A DNA stretch of 60,000 nucleotides, taken from NCBI RefSeq assembly GCF_008831285.2, contig NC_045147.1, positions 18,456,854 to 18,516,853 of the forward strand, written 5' to 3'. A program made the translations under genes and the position numbers. The notes below the pieces were generated by a model. It was not told the origin of the DNA. It searched no databases and saw only the letters and a program-made list of their open reading frames with translations. Numbering within the stretch: position 1 is the stretch's first letter; the number at the start of each line of letters is the position of its first letter. Below are positions 48,701 to 60,000 of the stretch, in pieces. The stretch is from Nymphaea colorata (Eukaryota > Streptophyta > Magnoliopsida > Nymphaeales > Nymphaeaceae).

Positions 48701-50095
48701 CAAGATATGCATTTCAAATTTTCAACTCAGAGAGAAACACTTCAATTCAGCTGTCTCTATGGGTGCTGATGATGAAAAGGTGTAGGGTTGCAATGTGGAA
48801 AAGCAGTGCAGAACAACTTCGAAGTTGGGCTCATTGAGATTCTTTGAAGTCATTTTGACAGCATTAGGAAAGAAGCAGGAGTTAAATGTAAACACAAAAA
48901 GTGTTAGGACTTTGTAATCAGTTGTATGGGGTCATAAGTGAGAGACTAGATCCGAAGGCAGCCTCGATACTAGACTGTGTTTTAGTCGACTGAAGCAAGT
49001 TTTTGATGGAATGAAATCAGGGTTAACAGAACCCTTTTGAGTCAGCGTGTGTATCCTTTCATTCTCTCTGAGCAGCTTTTGGTAGCGGACGCAACCACAT
49101 TGGCATGATGAAGGCCAAGATTTTAGATGATGTGCCCAGGGGTGGTCCTCCATATAGGTATAACTGCTGTTGCTGCTTGAGACTGGGCCGTGGAAGTGAG
49201 CATCTGCACTCTGACTACCTAGTTTTCCTTTCTATCAACATCAATCAGCTTTCTTTTCTACCAGTTTCGGTCGATCACTGTGACCTTTCCGTAAGAGCAT
49301 GGGCTTGACCACCCTCCATCAGAAAGGAAGGGAATTTTGTCCTTGTTTTTAAAACAAAGGATAAGAAGCTGTCCATGAACATTCCTTTTATTTGATCTAA
49401 ATGAACTTTCTGACTGGGTATGTATGTGTGGTTACAAGGTCTTCATTGGTGACTAAAACTTTCTCTGACACATGGTTGGAGGCGGATGTAATCCTTGCAC
49501 TGGATTTAGGCTATGCATGTCAGTCCATGCAAGCCTTGGGTGCTCAAGATTGACCTGTTTAGAACTTTTGATAGACGAGCTTGAAGCTTGGCTTGTTCAT
49601 GTAAATAAGTGAGCTTGAGACAAGCTTTTAAGCAAAGCAACCTCGAGGTGAGCTCAAGTCGAGACAACTTGGTTGCTTATGTAACTAAGCACGTTAAATG
49701 ACTGTGGACCTCTTAGGAGGGACATGACTCAAAATCATAACTTCTTTACAAGAGAAGGAACAAGGCTGTTGATGGAGGAGATGACTGTGCTAGAAATTTC
49801 TGAGCCAGCTGATGATGAATCCATTTGTGAAAGAAAGAGAGATTCAACAATAATAAGTAAATTATGTTACATATTCTCATAGTCTGTTGAATTCTTGTGA
49901 GCTTGTTGCAGAGTTATCATGCTTCGAAGAGGCTGCATGGGCTTGGTTCATGTGTGCATCTGAATCTGAGCAAATGCTTAAGTTTGATTCTTTCAGCAGG
50001 TTCGCAGAGATTGAGTGGAGCTGAAACAACTCGCTGGAACTAAATTCCCCTTAGTAAACCTCACAAGTCACATGTATGTAATGTGATATCCATGA
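45781..50095. other. AT-rich DNA without a recognised gene
   Basis: Texture is that of intron or intergenic DNA (T-rich, no long open frames). 47597-47695 contains GATACAGGCCGATGCATATC beside an AT-rich core, similar to other TATCGG-family pieces. 49565-49660 has GAGCTTGA-type repeats. A 67-codon frame at 49105-49308 is unrecognised. Confidence 0.4.
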
Positions 50096-50114
50096 TGAAG
50101 AGTTTTCCCTAGCT

Positions 50115-50155
50115 CACACACAGAGAGAGAGAGAGAGAGATCATATATATATATA
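50115..50155. repeat. Compound (CA)(GA)n(AT)n microsatellite
   Basis: Short CA run, ten GA units, then AT units. Confidence 0.9.
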
Positions 50156-50995
50156 ATGGCGTAGGAATATGTACTGCTGAAACCGAGTTTTACCGGTGGC
50201 TTCTCTTCCAATAGCAACACAGTGATGTTCAGTGGGTGGAGAAAACGTACTTGGCTAAGCAGTAGGTTCTGTCTCCTCTTCACTATGGAAGTGGGACAAG
50301 AATATCTTCAACAACTCCTACTGCAGTAACCTCCTCTGGAGACATAATTCTATGCTCTAAGAGTCCTTCGAGTTTGGCGATTAACTAGCATGCATCAGTA
50401 CCTTACGTGACTATATGCCGGAAAATCTTAAGAAAAATTTAATTGGAATATGTAAATATCAGAGATGTAACTGAAGTCTGTCATAAAAACTCCACAACGA
50501 AGTTTATTCAACCGGCGGAAGGGTTTGACTAAGAGCACCGAACTGAAGAGGGTTAATTCGATAGCCATGGAACATCTCCTGGTTTGGCAAATATCTGCTT
50601 TCTGGAAAACACTTTTTTGTCGTATGACAAGACATACATAAGTTTGGCTATTTTCATTCAACCACCTGTCTCATGTAATTCAGGCGATTTATATATAACA
50701 TAAAAATTAACCACGGCGTGCAAAGTTGGGTGTGCTTTTTTTGTGTAATTTCAATTTTGTTGATCTAGTTCTCTTCAAATTGGGAAAATGAAAAGACATC
50801 ATTTTAGAAAAAGTACATTTACCTTGTCTTTAGTGGCAAACAGTTGTAATTATTAAAAAGTTCAAATATTTTGACTCCAAGTTAAATCGTCTGTTTTGAA
50901 ATTACATACTTTTGTGGTGAAATAAGCATATTCTTATATATTCTTGGACTGTATCTTTCTGTGTTATTAGAGGCGAGAAGCGTGCACCTCACTCC

Positions 50996-51070
50996 GCTTC
51001 ACCCACATGCTTATGGGTGAAGCCAACGTGACTTGTGCGCATTATCCATGTTTCTGAGGCGCACGCCTCA
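50996..51070. repeat. Two short perfect hairpins in a GC-richer patch
   Basis: GCTTCACCCA (50996-51005) pairs with TGGGTGAAGC (51014-51023) across an 8-base loop; TGAGGCG (51055-51061) pairs with CGCCTCA (51064-51070) across two bases. The AGGCGCACGCCTCAGGC style is common in dispersed plant repeats. Confidence 0.7.
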
Positions 51071-54000
51071 GGCACAAAGTTTTTTCTTCCTTAAATTTTG
51101 ACAATAATGTCAACTTATCGTCTTATTCACGTGTTTCTGATTTTCGTTTTTGTTTTCAACCAAGATATCAAGGTCTTCACTCCCATTTTGAGGGCAAAAA
51201 GAAGTGGAAATGGAGTAAGCAAGAAAAACCTTTTTGTCGGATCATCAGTGGCCTGTAAAAGGCTCTGTTTCTTCATGTCATTAACCGTCGTCTACGGTGG
51301 CCATCCGTTCGCTTCTTTTTGGTGTTTCGTCGGAGGAAACACCAAATGAGAAATGAAGATGGTGAAACCATTTTCATTTTTCACCGGTGCCGCGCGTTTA
51401 TTTTGTGATTTCCGGCATCTCGTCAGTTGCCAAAATAGGCCGTGGATGATGGATGGCAGCTGCAAAAGTCGCAACGGTGAAACACCCAAAAGAAAAAACC
51501 TCACAATGGTGTAACACCCAAAAGAAAAAACCTGGAGAAATGTTGAGAGAGAGAGAGATAGAAAGGAAAAAAGAAGAAGAAGAGATAACCGATAAAATGA
51601 AAATGAGTAACAACATTTGGGGATAAGTAGTTCTTAAATACAAGAATAAATCGCAAAACAAAACAAAAGAATGAAGTATATGAACAACATTACAATAAAA
51701 CAGAGTAAGGGAGAAAAGAGGATGAGAGTGAATAGACACAACAACAGAGTAACACAACAACAAGTGAAAGATGGTGTTGTAGCTGAGTAGCAAAGTCAAC
51801 ATCACCTTGCACAAGAAGTGCCACAGAATCCGGCAATGTCCCTGAAGACACTGTTGTTGCATTCCTCTCAAATGCGCCACCAAGCGGATATAAGCTATAA
51901 CCTCCAAACACAACCTCAAGAAAAGAGCAAGTGGAGGGAAAAATAACAAAGAAAAAGAAGCCGAAAGGAAGGCGGGTCTGAAAGGCTACAAACAATGGAA
52001 GATCATGCAGAGGTAAGAACACTATACAAGAAAAGACACAAGGTAAAAAGGTTAACTCGAAACTCAGCCGCGGCGAGACAAAGAAACATTAGTTAGCTAA
52101 ACTAATACCAAGACGTTGTAACTGGTTAAATGTATTGATATGGTAATGAAAAAGAAGCCAGTCAAAAGCAATGGCACGAGCAGAGGGGCCAAGAAGCCAA
52201 ATGGATCGAGTTGGGCACACAGCGAAAAAACTAAAAGAAGTCAAGTAGCAAGAAAATAAAATCACATGAAGGCAGAAGAGGCCAAGATGGGGGGTGGTTG
52301 AGCGATAGGGGGTCAGGAAGGTGGAGGAGAAGACGGAGAGTAGACCACACCAAAAGTGGGAAAGAGAGGTGTGAGGAAGAGAAATATCACTAAAGGATGA
52401 CAAGTTATATTTAGAACAAATAAAAATGGTGAATGAGGTATGCTCAGTTGTCAAACCCCATCACCAAGAACACAAAGAGAACTTACACACTCGACTAAGA
52501 TTAAGGTTAGTAACTCTAGCACCCCTAAAAGGACGAAAAGACAATTATGTTCCAGCGTGCAAGGCTATCCGAGGGCCGATCACCATCCCAGAGGAAGCTA
52601 CAGATGATCTTATCAAACCTTCTTAGGATAGTCGCAAGAAGCCGAAAGACCGTGAGAGCATGGAGATGAACAAACGCAAGACAATGCTTAGTAAAAATAA
52701 TACGACTTGAGAGGAAAAGTAGCTTTTTCTACCAACAATAGAGGTAATCCACAAGCTTCTGCCCTACTCTATCCTAAAAGGAGAACGCATGAAGTGACAA
52801 CATAATCTAAAGACCCAAGTAGTTAATGGGTGAACAGAAATGTGATATTTAGAGGAATTAATAAAAAGACATTTGAGAAAAGTTCATCAAAACCATTGTG
52901 AGAAAACAAAAAAATACTCTTTTGGTGAAAAGTTATTCATTCTTGTTTTAATAAAATTACATATTCATCTATGAAGGCTTGGAACGTTTTAGAAACAAGG
53001 TTGAATACTGCAACAATTTAGTTTTCAGAAATTTGCGAAAGCGGTTTACAGCTTAGTTTTCTGCAAATACAAGTTTTATAGAAAACTACCACCTTTAATT
53101 ATACATAAAACGATTTTGTTACAATGAGATACCATTAATTAATTTTTAGTACCAGACGTGTTCTTAAGCATAAGAAGCCTTTTTTTTCTTTTTTCTTCAT
53201 GTGTTAACACTTTCTTCTTTTTTCTTTATGTGCCTTATGAACTAACAGTATTGTTTTTTTTTTTATTTTTAAAATTACTTTTGTGAATTTATTTACTTAG
53301 CATTTATTTGTCCTCAAACGTACTTTTCACTACTCATCATTTGGCTTCCCCTAGCTTTACAGGCCTAGCGCTTCGCAAACATTGGTATCTTTTACAATTT
53401 TTTTTTTTAAACTATTTTTTTAAACCAAGGATCATCAAGTCAATCCTTAGCAATACTTATTTTGACCACATGGTATACAGACAAGTTCTTTTCCTTGTTT
53501 TTTTTTTAAATTAACAAATCGAAATTATCTTGATTTCAATGTTCCTGGATCCCGTATTCTAACGTGAACTCTAATGTAAATACATTCTAAACATAAATAT
53601 ATCATAAAGGATAATAAGTACGATATGGAGTTCGTCATAAAATGTCATTCTTAATATATGCTAACTCGAAAATGTCGCTGGTAAGATTGTAATAGAAAAA
53701 ATCTACCAAAGTCACGAGAATTGACGACGACGTTTTTCAGATGTAACTTTTTAGATTTTTAGTTTCTTCTTTAATAATTATGTTGCTAGAGTTAAGGAAG
53801 AAAGTCTCTATCACTTTGCCATTCTTCGACTGGGACGCTTCTTAACTCCAAGCCCAACGGTTTGGTGTGATGCCTTGGATGAACAGCATCACTGATTAAT
53901 TATTAGTTGTTCTCTCACTTTCCGTGTCCCTTCCTCCGTTGAAATGTCTAAAACCCTCTTAAATATCCCTTGATGGCCATTACTCTACAGTCTCGAAGGT

Positions 54001-57000
54001 GACCCCCCTGACTGTTGCTTCATTCCAATCAAAGGGAATCTGCGTCCGCGCCCACCCAAGTTAGATGGGCATGAATTTAGGTATGAAGATATGACAGAAT
54101 GTATACGTAAATATATATTATAAATAATAATCCCCAAATGTTTTCAAAATTAAAGAAAAATGAGAGGGCGTATAGAATCTAAGAGTGCTCTAAGTGAACT
54201 GCCTATACCCCCTTTAGGGTATGGATCTTGAACCTTCTCTAAATGGCACCCGCCGAGAAGCAAAAGATTCCAGAGTCAAGGCTGAAAATACATGTAGAAG
54301 GGAAAAAATCACAATTAAAGAAAAAATTAAGTTTGAAAATTTAAAATTTTAACTTTTAAACAACAATTGTACACAGCCATACATGTATCATGTCGCCGTA
54401 CCAATGTAACGACACAAGTCCTTGGTTAGATCATACCTACCCGTGTAACTTAGCCGTCCACCTTCTTCCCACTGATCGTGGATCACCCATTGTATCAAGT
54501 CGTTGAACAATACTAGTTCCCACGAAACAAGGGAAAGATTTTTTTTGAACTTGTCAGACCAACCAATCATATGTTTATTTCGATCCCTTGTTTTAGTTGA
54601 AAGAGGCTATACTAATTGAACGAAATATACTGGGACTTTTCTCTACTCAATAACAGTAAAATAATGTGCAAGTGGTTTTTGACCTACAAGTAGGAAGAAA
54701 GTACAAAATATTCAGTTGGAACATATGATTTCTTTAGTTTTAGCTTAAGCTTGGAGATGGAGCAGATCGATGAAGGCCATATTCTTTTGATATTCTTTAC
54801 ACTGCAATGTTTCTGGTTCCTCGATTAATTGGTGGACAGGTTGTCCATTTCCCTGGTTTTGTAAATATAACTCTCGTCGTGTAATTCTCCATTTAAAAGA
54901 AGACACGGCTTGAAAACAGCACCTCTGGATCATGTATGGTAGACCTAGAAACCAGGTAAAAATTAGTGGCGTCCATTGGCTTCATACTGGTGGATTGCTG
55001 ATCGTTTAACTGATCTTCATGCTAATGCTTGGCTGGCAGGATTAGGTCTCAACATTTTGATTCATTATATACACATGCTTCATAGGCATTGGCCATTTAT
55101 AGCAGTGGACTCGAGGCATTGGCCATTTTTATGACTTTAGTGGTTTGATGTGGAAAATGTGAATATGTTTTACCTTCTCTCTAATTAGAATTAAATTCTC
55201 TTATTTTAGGTAAAATGAAAATAGAAGAAAAATTTTCAGAAAAAACATGTGGGCAACTTCATGACACACAAAGTATGATCTAGGGTATTTCTTTTCACAA
55301 AGACTGCAGATACTACAAGACCAACAACATAGTTAACCATGAGTCAGAGTGTTGCTTAGGGTGGTATGCACGAAGTTACTCCCCTTCCCACTTACCCGGG
55401 CTGCTTTGGAAGCTGGATGGTTTATAATATAACTTTCAACTTAAGTGTCACATACCATCATTTGTAGTTGAGAATAATGCCTACAGGAATATGATAATAT
55501 GATGCATTGTCGCCTATCCTTTAGGCTGACCAGCTCTAAAACAAAGCTACACATGTGATAAGAACATCCAATGAGGTGACATGTCTAGAAGAGAACTAAC
55601 AGATTTCAATCCATCCAACGCTGCTCTAAGAATGCCGTAAACCGATTGAACTCATAAACTCCATATGATTCTGGTTGGCTCTATGCACACTTCATCGTGG
55701 CTGGAGACATATTCATGCTCTTGTCGTTCGTCGACCAGTATATTTGTAAGGATTCTCATCACCATCAACACCAACACCAATTAGAGTGAGACTCTAAGCA
55801 AGTACCGTAAGAGCTAGAGTTCGAGATGAATCACAAGGAAGCGAATCTCCAACACAATTTTCATGAAGAAACTCCGAACTTGAGAGTTTCCATCGTCAGA
55901 GACGGAAATGGTTCCATTTTTTGCGCCCATTTGGTCCTGAATCTGAAGACCTGATCCTAAGTTATTTCTTGATACTATGTTGGCTTGAAGCTTGTTTTAG
56001 TGCTTTGCTATTTTGCTTTCTGCCAAAGACAAACCTGCTCAACTGAAGCATTCGAATGAAGACGTACGCGAGAAGGCAGATATTCTAAATTTCAGAAGCA
56101 GGTATATTTTACAAGTTCCGCACAGCTATTAGCCATTTATTTTACTGAACTTTCATTGTACCCTCCTTTATTCTTCATTTCATTACAAGCATAACATATG
56201 TTATCCTATGTCACCATGGTATGTGGGGGAGACCTGCATACGCGTACCAATACGCTGGTACGCCAAAACGGCTACGTTGGTATGGTTTCTTATGTTTGAA
56301 TATTATTCTAGGTCAAAACCAGATCCAAACCATACCATAATAATACGTTAAACTGCTTCACCCTCGGCGCTCGCCGTTTCTTTCTTCTCCCTCTCGATCT
56401 TCTTTGGTCTTCCGGCGGAAGCTTGGGCAGCTGGGACGGACGTCTGGTGGAAGCTTGGGCAGCAACTGGCGACAGACGGCAAGTCGGAGATGGCAGGCAG
56501 AGTAATATGTTTTTTATTTTTTTCATTTGGCTGTTTTTAGGGTTGCTGCAATTTTGTTCCCTTTCCTATTTGTCGCTGGCGGCTTGCTTTCCCGTTTCTT
56601 TCTTCTACCATCGGAGATTCGGTGTCCAGGTAGGGCTTGGACGGCTGGCGGCAGTGGCCTTCAGCTTCTCCTCCAATTTTTTTCCGTTTCCTATCTCTAT
56701 CTTTCTCTCGATTGAGTGTTGTTTTGTTTTGTCTGTCGACTTGTTCAATGTGGTTAGCGGTTCCTCTTTTTTTTTTTGGTTGATTTTGATTAGTAGCACG
56801 AGAGGATGAATTTTGTCGAGTTTTAGTTTGTTTTTTCAGTTCTCTCGTGTTTGACTACGATTCGTCTGAAAGGGTTTCCTTGAAAATGGCTAGGATTTTG
56901 GGGCTACGACATGGGGTTTTGGGTGAATTTACGGAGATTGTTTTAAAGGTGCATTTTAATGTCTTTGGTTGATATAGATTAATTTGTTGGTAGTGGTTAG

Positions 57001-58028
57001 GATTTTTTTCAGGGGTGGGCCAAACGGTCCACCGTACCATCATACTAAGATTGGTGAAAATGTCGTATCCATACACATTTTTTCATACCCGTATCTATGT
57101 GACATAGGTGTTATCCGTTCTATCTCCTACGTAAATGTAGATTTTACTATAGTCATAATTTCCTTTGGGGAATAACTGAAACGAACAGTCAATCAATCAT
57201 GGAAAAGAAGCACAAAACAAATGGCTGTGTTATCCAGTGGTTCATGCCCTAAATCCACAAGCCAACAGGAAATTCATGCACCAGGATATGGGGTTCAATC
57301 CTTAGACATTCAATTTGAAAAAGAGACTTTTAATTTGATGTTTGGTGGTATCCTTATAATACGTGGTGATCAAATCTTACCTGTGGTTTTCACTTTATCA
57401 AGTAGGGCCCTTAATGAGTAGTTCTGGTACTACTAGGTGCGCTCCTTATTTTAGGAAAAAAAAAAAGCAATTCACTATATTTGATATGTAAACAACTTAC
57501 CTATCAGAAAAATAAAGACAGGGAAAAGATGAAGAGCTTATCTCCTCAATGATAGAACTGTTTCAGTTGTCCCTAGAATTGTTGTTAGCCTTTGGGAATG
57601 GCGCACTTGGATTTCGAATGTGCTTGTTGAATTTCTTTGATAGAGCATTTGACAAGAACTATATTCCAGTAACTCCATGTTCTTGTTTTATGGTTGCGTT
57701 CAATGCTTGTTTACAGAATTTAAGAATATTAATATTCAAACTATATTCATCCGAACAAGAACATAATGTTTTTTGAACGTATGTATTTTCAAGAGTTCAA
57801 GATTTTTTTTTCTATAAAATGCTGTTTGATTATGTCTAGTATTTGATTGTTGAATTTCTGGACCATTTTCCAAAAGTATAATGTTTCTCTTATCAAATGT
57901 CTTAATGGTAAAAGAGGTTATACATGTGGTTGAACTGCGCTCGATATGCTTAATATGAGAAGGGAATGAATGTGTTAATTAAGCCAAAGTGGTTAAAAAT
58001 ATGCCAATGATGTTTGTGTTTTAGTGCG
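51071..58028. other. Intergenic, no recognised gene
   Basis: 51330-52640 is purine-rich on the plus strand and therefore open on the minus strand, but the predicted peptides are Phe/Leu/Ser-rich and look compositional. A 35-base step repeat (ACACCCAAAAGAAAAAACC twice) lies at 51482-51532. 53160-53520 is T-rich. 56280-56336 holds inverted GGTATGGTTT / AAACCATACC. 56410-56465 repeats GGAAGCTTGGGCAGC. None adds up to a gene. Confidence 0.4.
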
Positions 58029-58080
58029 TGTGTGTGTGTGTGTGTCTATATATATATATATAGACACACACACACACACA
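58029..58080. repeat. Perfect 52-bp palindrome (TG)n CTATA...TATAG (CA)n
   Basis: The left arm is a TG run ending in C, the centre CTATATATATATATATAG, the right arm a CA run. Every base from 58029 to 58080 pairs with its partner, so the single strand can fold into a loop-less hairpin. Confidence 0.95.
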
Positions 58081-59821
58081 AAGTACTTTCAACCCATATA
58101 AAATAAATATCAATTAGATCAAAAAGTGACTTAATTTTGCAATTTGAGGAAAAAGTGTTTTTAAACTTGGTTATACTTTCCAAAAAAACCGCTAGTTCTT
58201 CACATATGAGAGTAGTCTCGTTCAACTTTTTAGTTGGGAATAATTGGCTCATGGATAAGAAGGGCGGACTCTGATTACATGGGAAAGAGAAGTTAGGCAT
58301 ATGTAGTCCGAAATTTGCAAGGTTCAAAGTCTCTCTTTGGGGGATAGAACGGCCAAGGGTGCGAGGAAACGCGCCAAATATGTCAGTATAGTCATGAAAA
58401 CACGCGCAAGTTTTTGCGGTGTTTATCAGCAATACACTTCCATCCGTTTCATATATACCTTTTTTGTATTGGTAACGAGTTAAAATAACTAACAGTACTC
58501 TTGACATGGGCTTTTGTCCTACGTTCCTCATTTTTTTTTTTTTCTGTATTTCGTGAGGCCGTTTTGCTATTTCTTAACTTTTGCTTCATGTCCCCTCATG
58601 TTATTCCAAAGCTAGTTGAAAACAGGAAGGCAAAAGAAAAAAATGAATATCTCTATCTTTCTGTCCCTCTCATGAAACTTTTTTAACAGCAAAGAACCAA
58701 CAAGGAGAAATCTCATTTCTTTTCTTCTAATCATGAAAAACTATACGCTCATCTTTAACAATACCAAGCTCTTGGATATGTTTCCTGCTATTGCTAAAAC
58801 CTCAAGTACACCTAATTGTTTCTCACAAAATCATGAAAAACCGAAAAATGATATCTTTTTTCTTCACATGCACATCAATGTCTAAGTGGGAGGTGTTGAC
58901 TGAATGAAGAGAATGCGTAACTCCTTCGTAATATATTTTGTCCTTGTAGATCAAAGGCTACCGACAATCTTGGCGGCTATCGTTGCATTATTTGAATTTT
59001 GGTGGCCATTGCGAACCATGAAATAAATTGTGACACCTGCCTTTGGTGTACCTAGCCACTTTGCCTTTATTAAGTATCCCTTTCTTGGAGGAAGAACGTG
59101 CCTTCAACACGGCCTTATCCAAGGCTCAAATGAGACTCTCAATTAATACGCGTCAATCACAGACGTTACAGAAAATCCGGCGAAAGGGCCGTCACTTTGG
59201 ACTTGGTCTATTAGATGAAGACACGTTTTGCGGAGTTAAAGGCAAGAGGCCACTAGCAATATGCGAGTAGGTCTCGAATTAAATTCATTGATAAGCACTT
59301 GGAATTGATATATAACGCCGACCGCTTAGAAGATAAGCTTATTAAATGGCCTGTCTTTTCCTTTTTTGTTTGGGGAAGGAAAATAATCATACATACATAT
59401 AATAGAACTGTTACATTGGATAAGTTCGGGATGATTATGGGAATTCTGTTACTGCCATTGTCATTGTAGCTTAACAATAATGTATGTATGTGTCTTCATC
59501 CTCCGGGAATTCTTCATTTATAGGGTTCAGTGCTTGGTTCCATTTTTTCTTTTTTAAAAATATAGGCTTCATGTTCTTAACTTTTATAGCAGGAGCTTCG
59601 GTTTTGCTGATAATTGTCATGCCTTGTATCTAGTAGTTAAAATCATCCAGTGAGTTGAAGGAGATGAGAAGTACGCAGTTACTATAAAATATGGACAGTT
59701 TCAATGGAGAAATTAGAACTTGACAGCAATGGACCATAATAATTTTTTTTTTTCAAGAAAAAGATGCTTTCAACTGAGTAATTAGACCTTGATATGACAA
59801 TGGATCACGACAACTATTTCA

Positions 59822-59824
<3 letters not shown>
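58081..59824. other. Intergenic, no recognised gene
   Basis: Short open frames on both strands, none recognised. Confidence 0.4.

Positions 59825-59853
<29 letters not shown>
59825..59853. repeat. (GA)n microsatellite
   Basis: Uninterrupted GA dinucleotides. Confidence 0.95.
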
Positions 59854-59856
<3 letters not shown>

Positions 59857-60000
59857 ATTGTTGAAAGCCTAAAGTGTTCTGATTTTCTTCAGTTGTGACC
59901 AGAATCTAGTTTTTTCCGTCCAGGTTAACTTGTAAGAATAATATAAAAAAGCATACCTTTTCGTGCTTCCTAACACGAATATTTTGAGTCCCTTATTTAC

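Noticed and set aside
51398-51949. 183-codon open frame on the minus strand
   Set aside because: Phe/Leu/Ser-rich peptide from a purine-rich plus strand; overlapped by another frame of the same kind and no family resemblance.

Overview
The window is nuclear DNA of a flowering plant. Three genes are recognisable, all split by GT-AG introns, all typical of angiosperm nuclear genomes: a plastid protoporphyrinogen oxidase, a meiotic chromosome-axis protein and a phytochrome-interacting bHLH factor. The rest is AT-rich, full of (TA)n and (GA)n arrays and decayed mobile elements. I cannot name the species. The proteins do not look grass-like, but that is only an impression. I found no convincing tRNA, rRNA, CRISPR or organellar insertion.

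Layout. 1-6.5 kb: intergenic, with a 43-bp minisatellite, microsatellites and one small dispersed element. 6.5-12.7 kb, minus strand: PPOX1 in nine exons, joining in phase everywhere, with one apparent missing base in exon 1 inside the FAD-binding glycine loop. 12.7-15.2 kb: GC-rich head-to-head interval. 15.2/16.7-26.2 kb, plus strand: ASY3, whose large disordered exon carries a fourfold repeat of about 52 residues and whose last intron has a GC donor. Its introns hold tandem duplications, five (TA)n arrays and a MITE-like element. 26.2-38 kb: mostly repeats, including a degenerate L1-type LINE (about 30.1-32.1 kb, minus) interrupted by a small element of a family seen three times in the window. 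38.2-41.0 kb, plus strand: a PIF3-like bHLH gene in seven coding exons, preceded by a leader with several small upstream ORFs. 41-60 kb: no gene I can identify; one isolated first-exon-like segment near 45.7 kb, a perfect 52-bp palindrome and assorted repeats.

The three genes do not form one pathway. PPOX1 makes protoporphyrin IX for chlorophyll and haem in plastids, ASY3 builds the meiotic axis, and the PIF is a light-signalling regulator. PIFs are known to repress chlorophyll-biosynthesis genes, so PPOX1 and the PIF are functionally connected in plants generally, but nothing in this sequence shows direct linkage. I saw no new multi-gene system. The most useful observations are the PPOX1 frameshift, the ASY3 internal repeat and GC donor, the duplicated putative ASY3 start exon, and the PIF leader uORFs.
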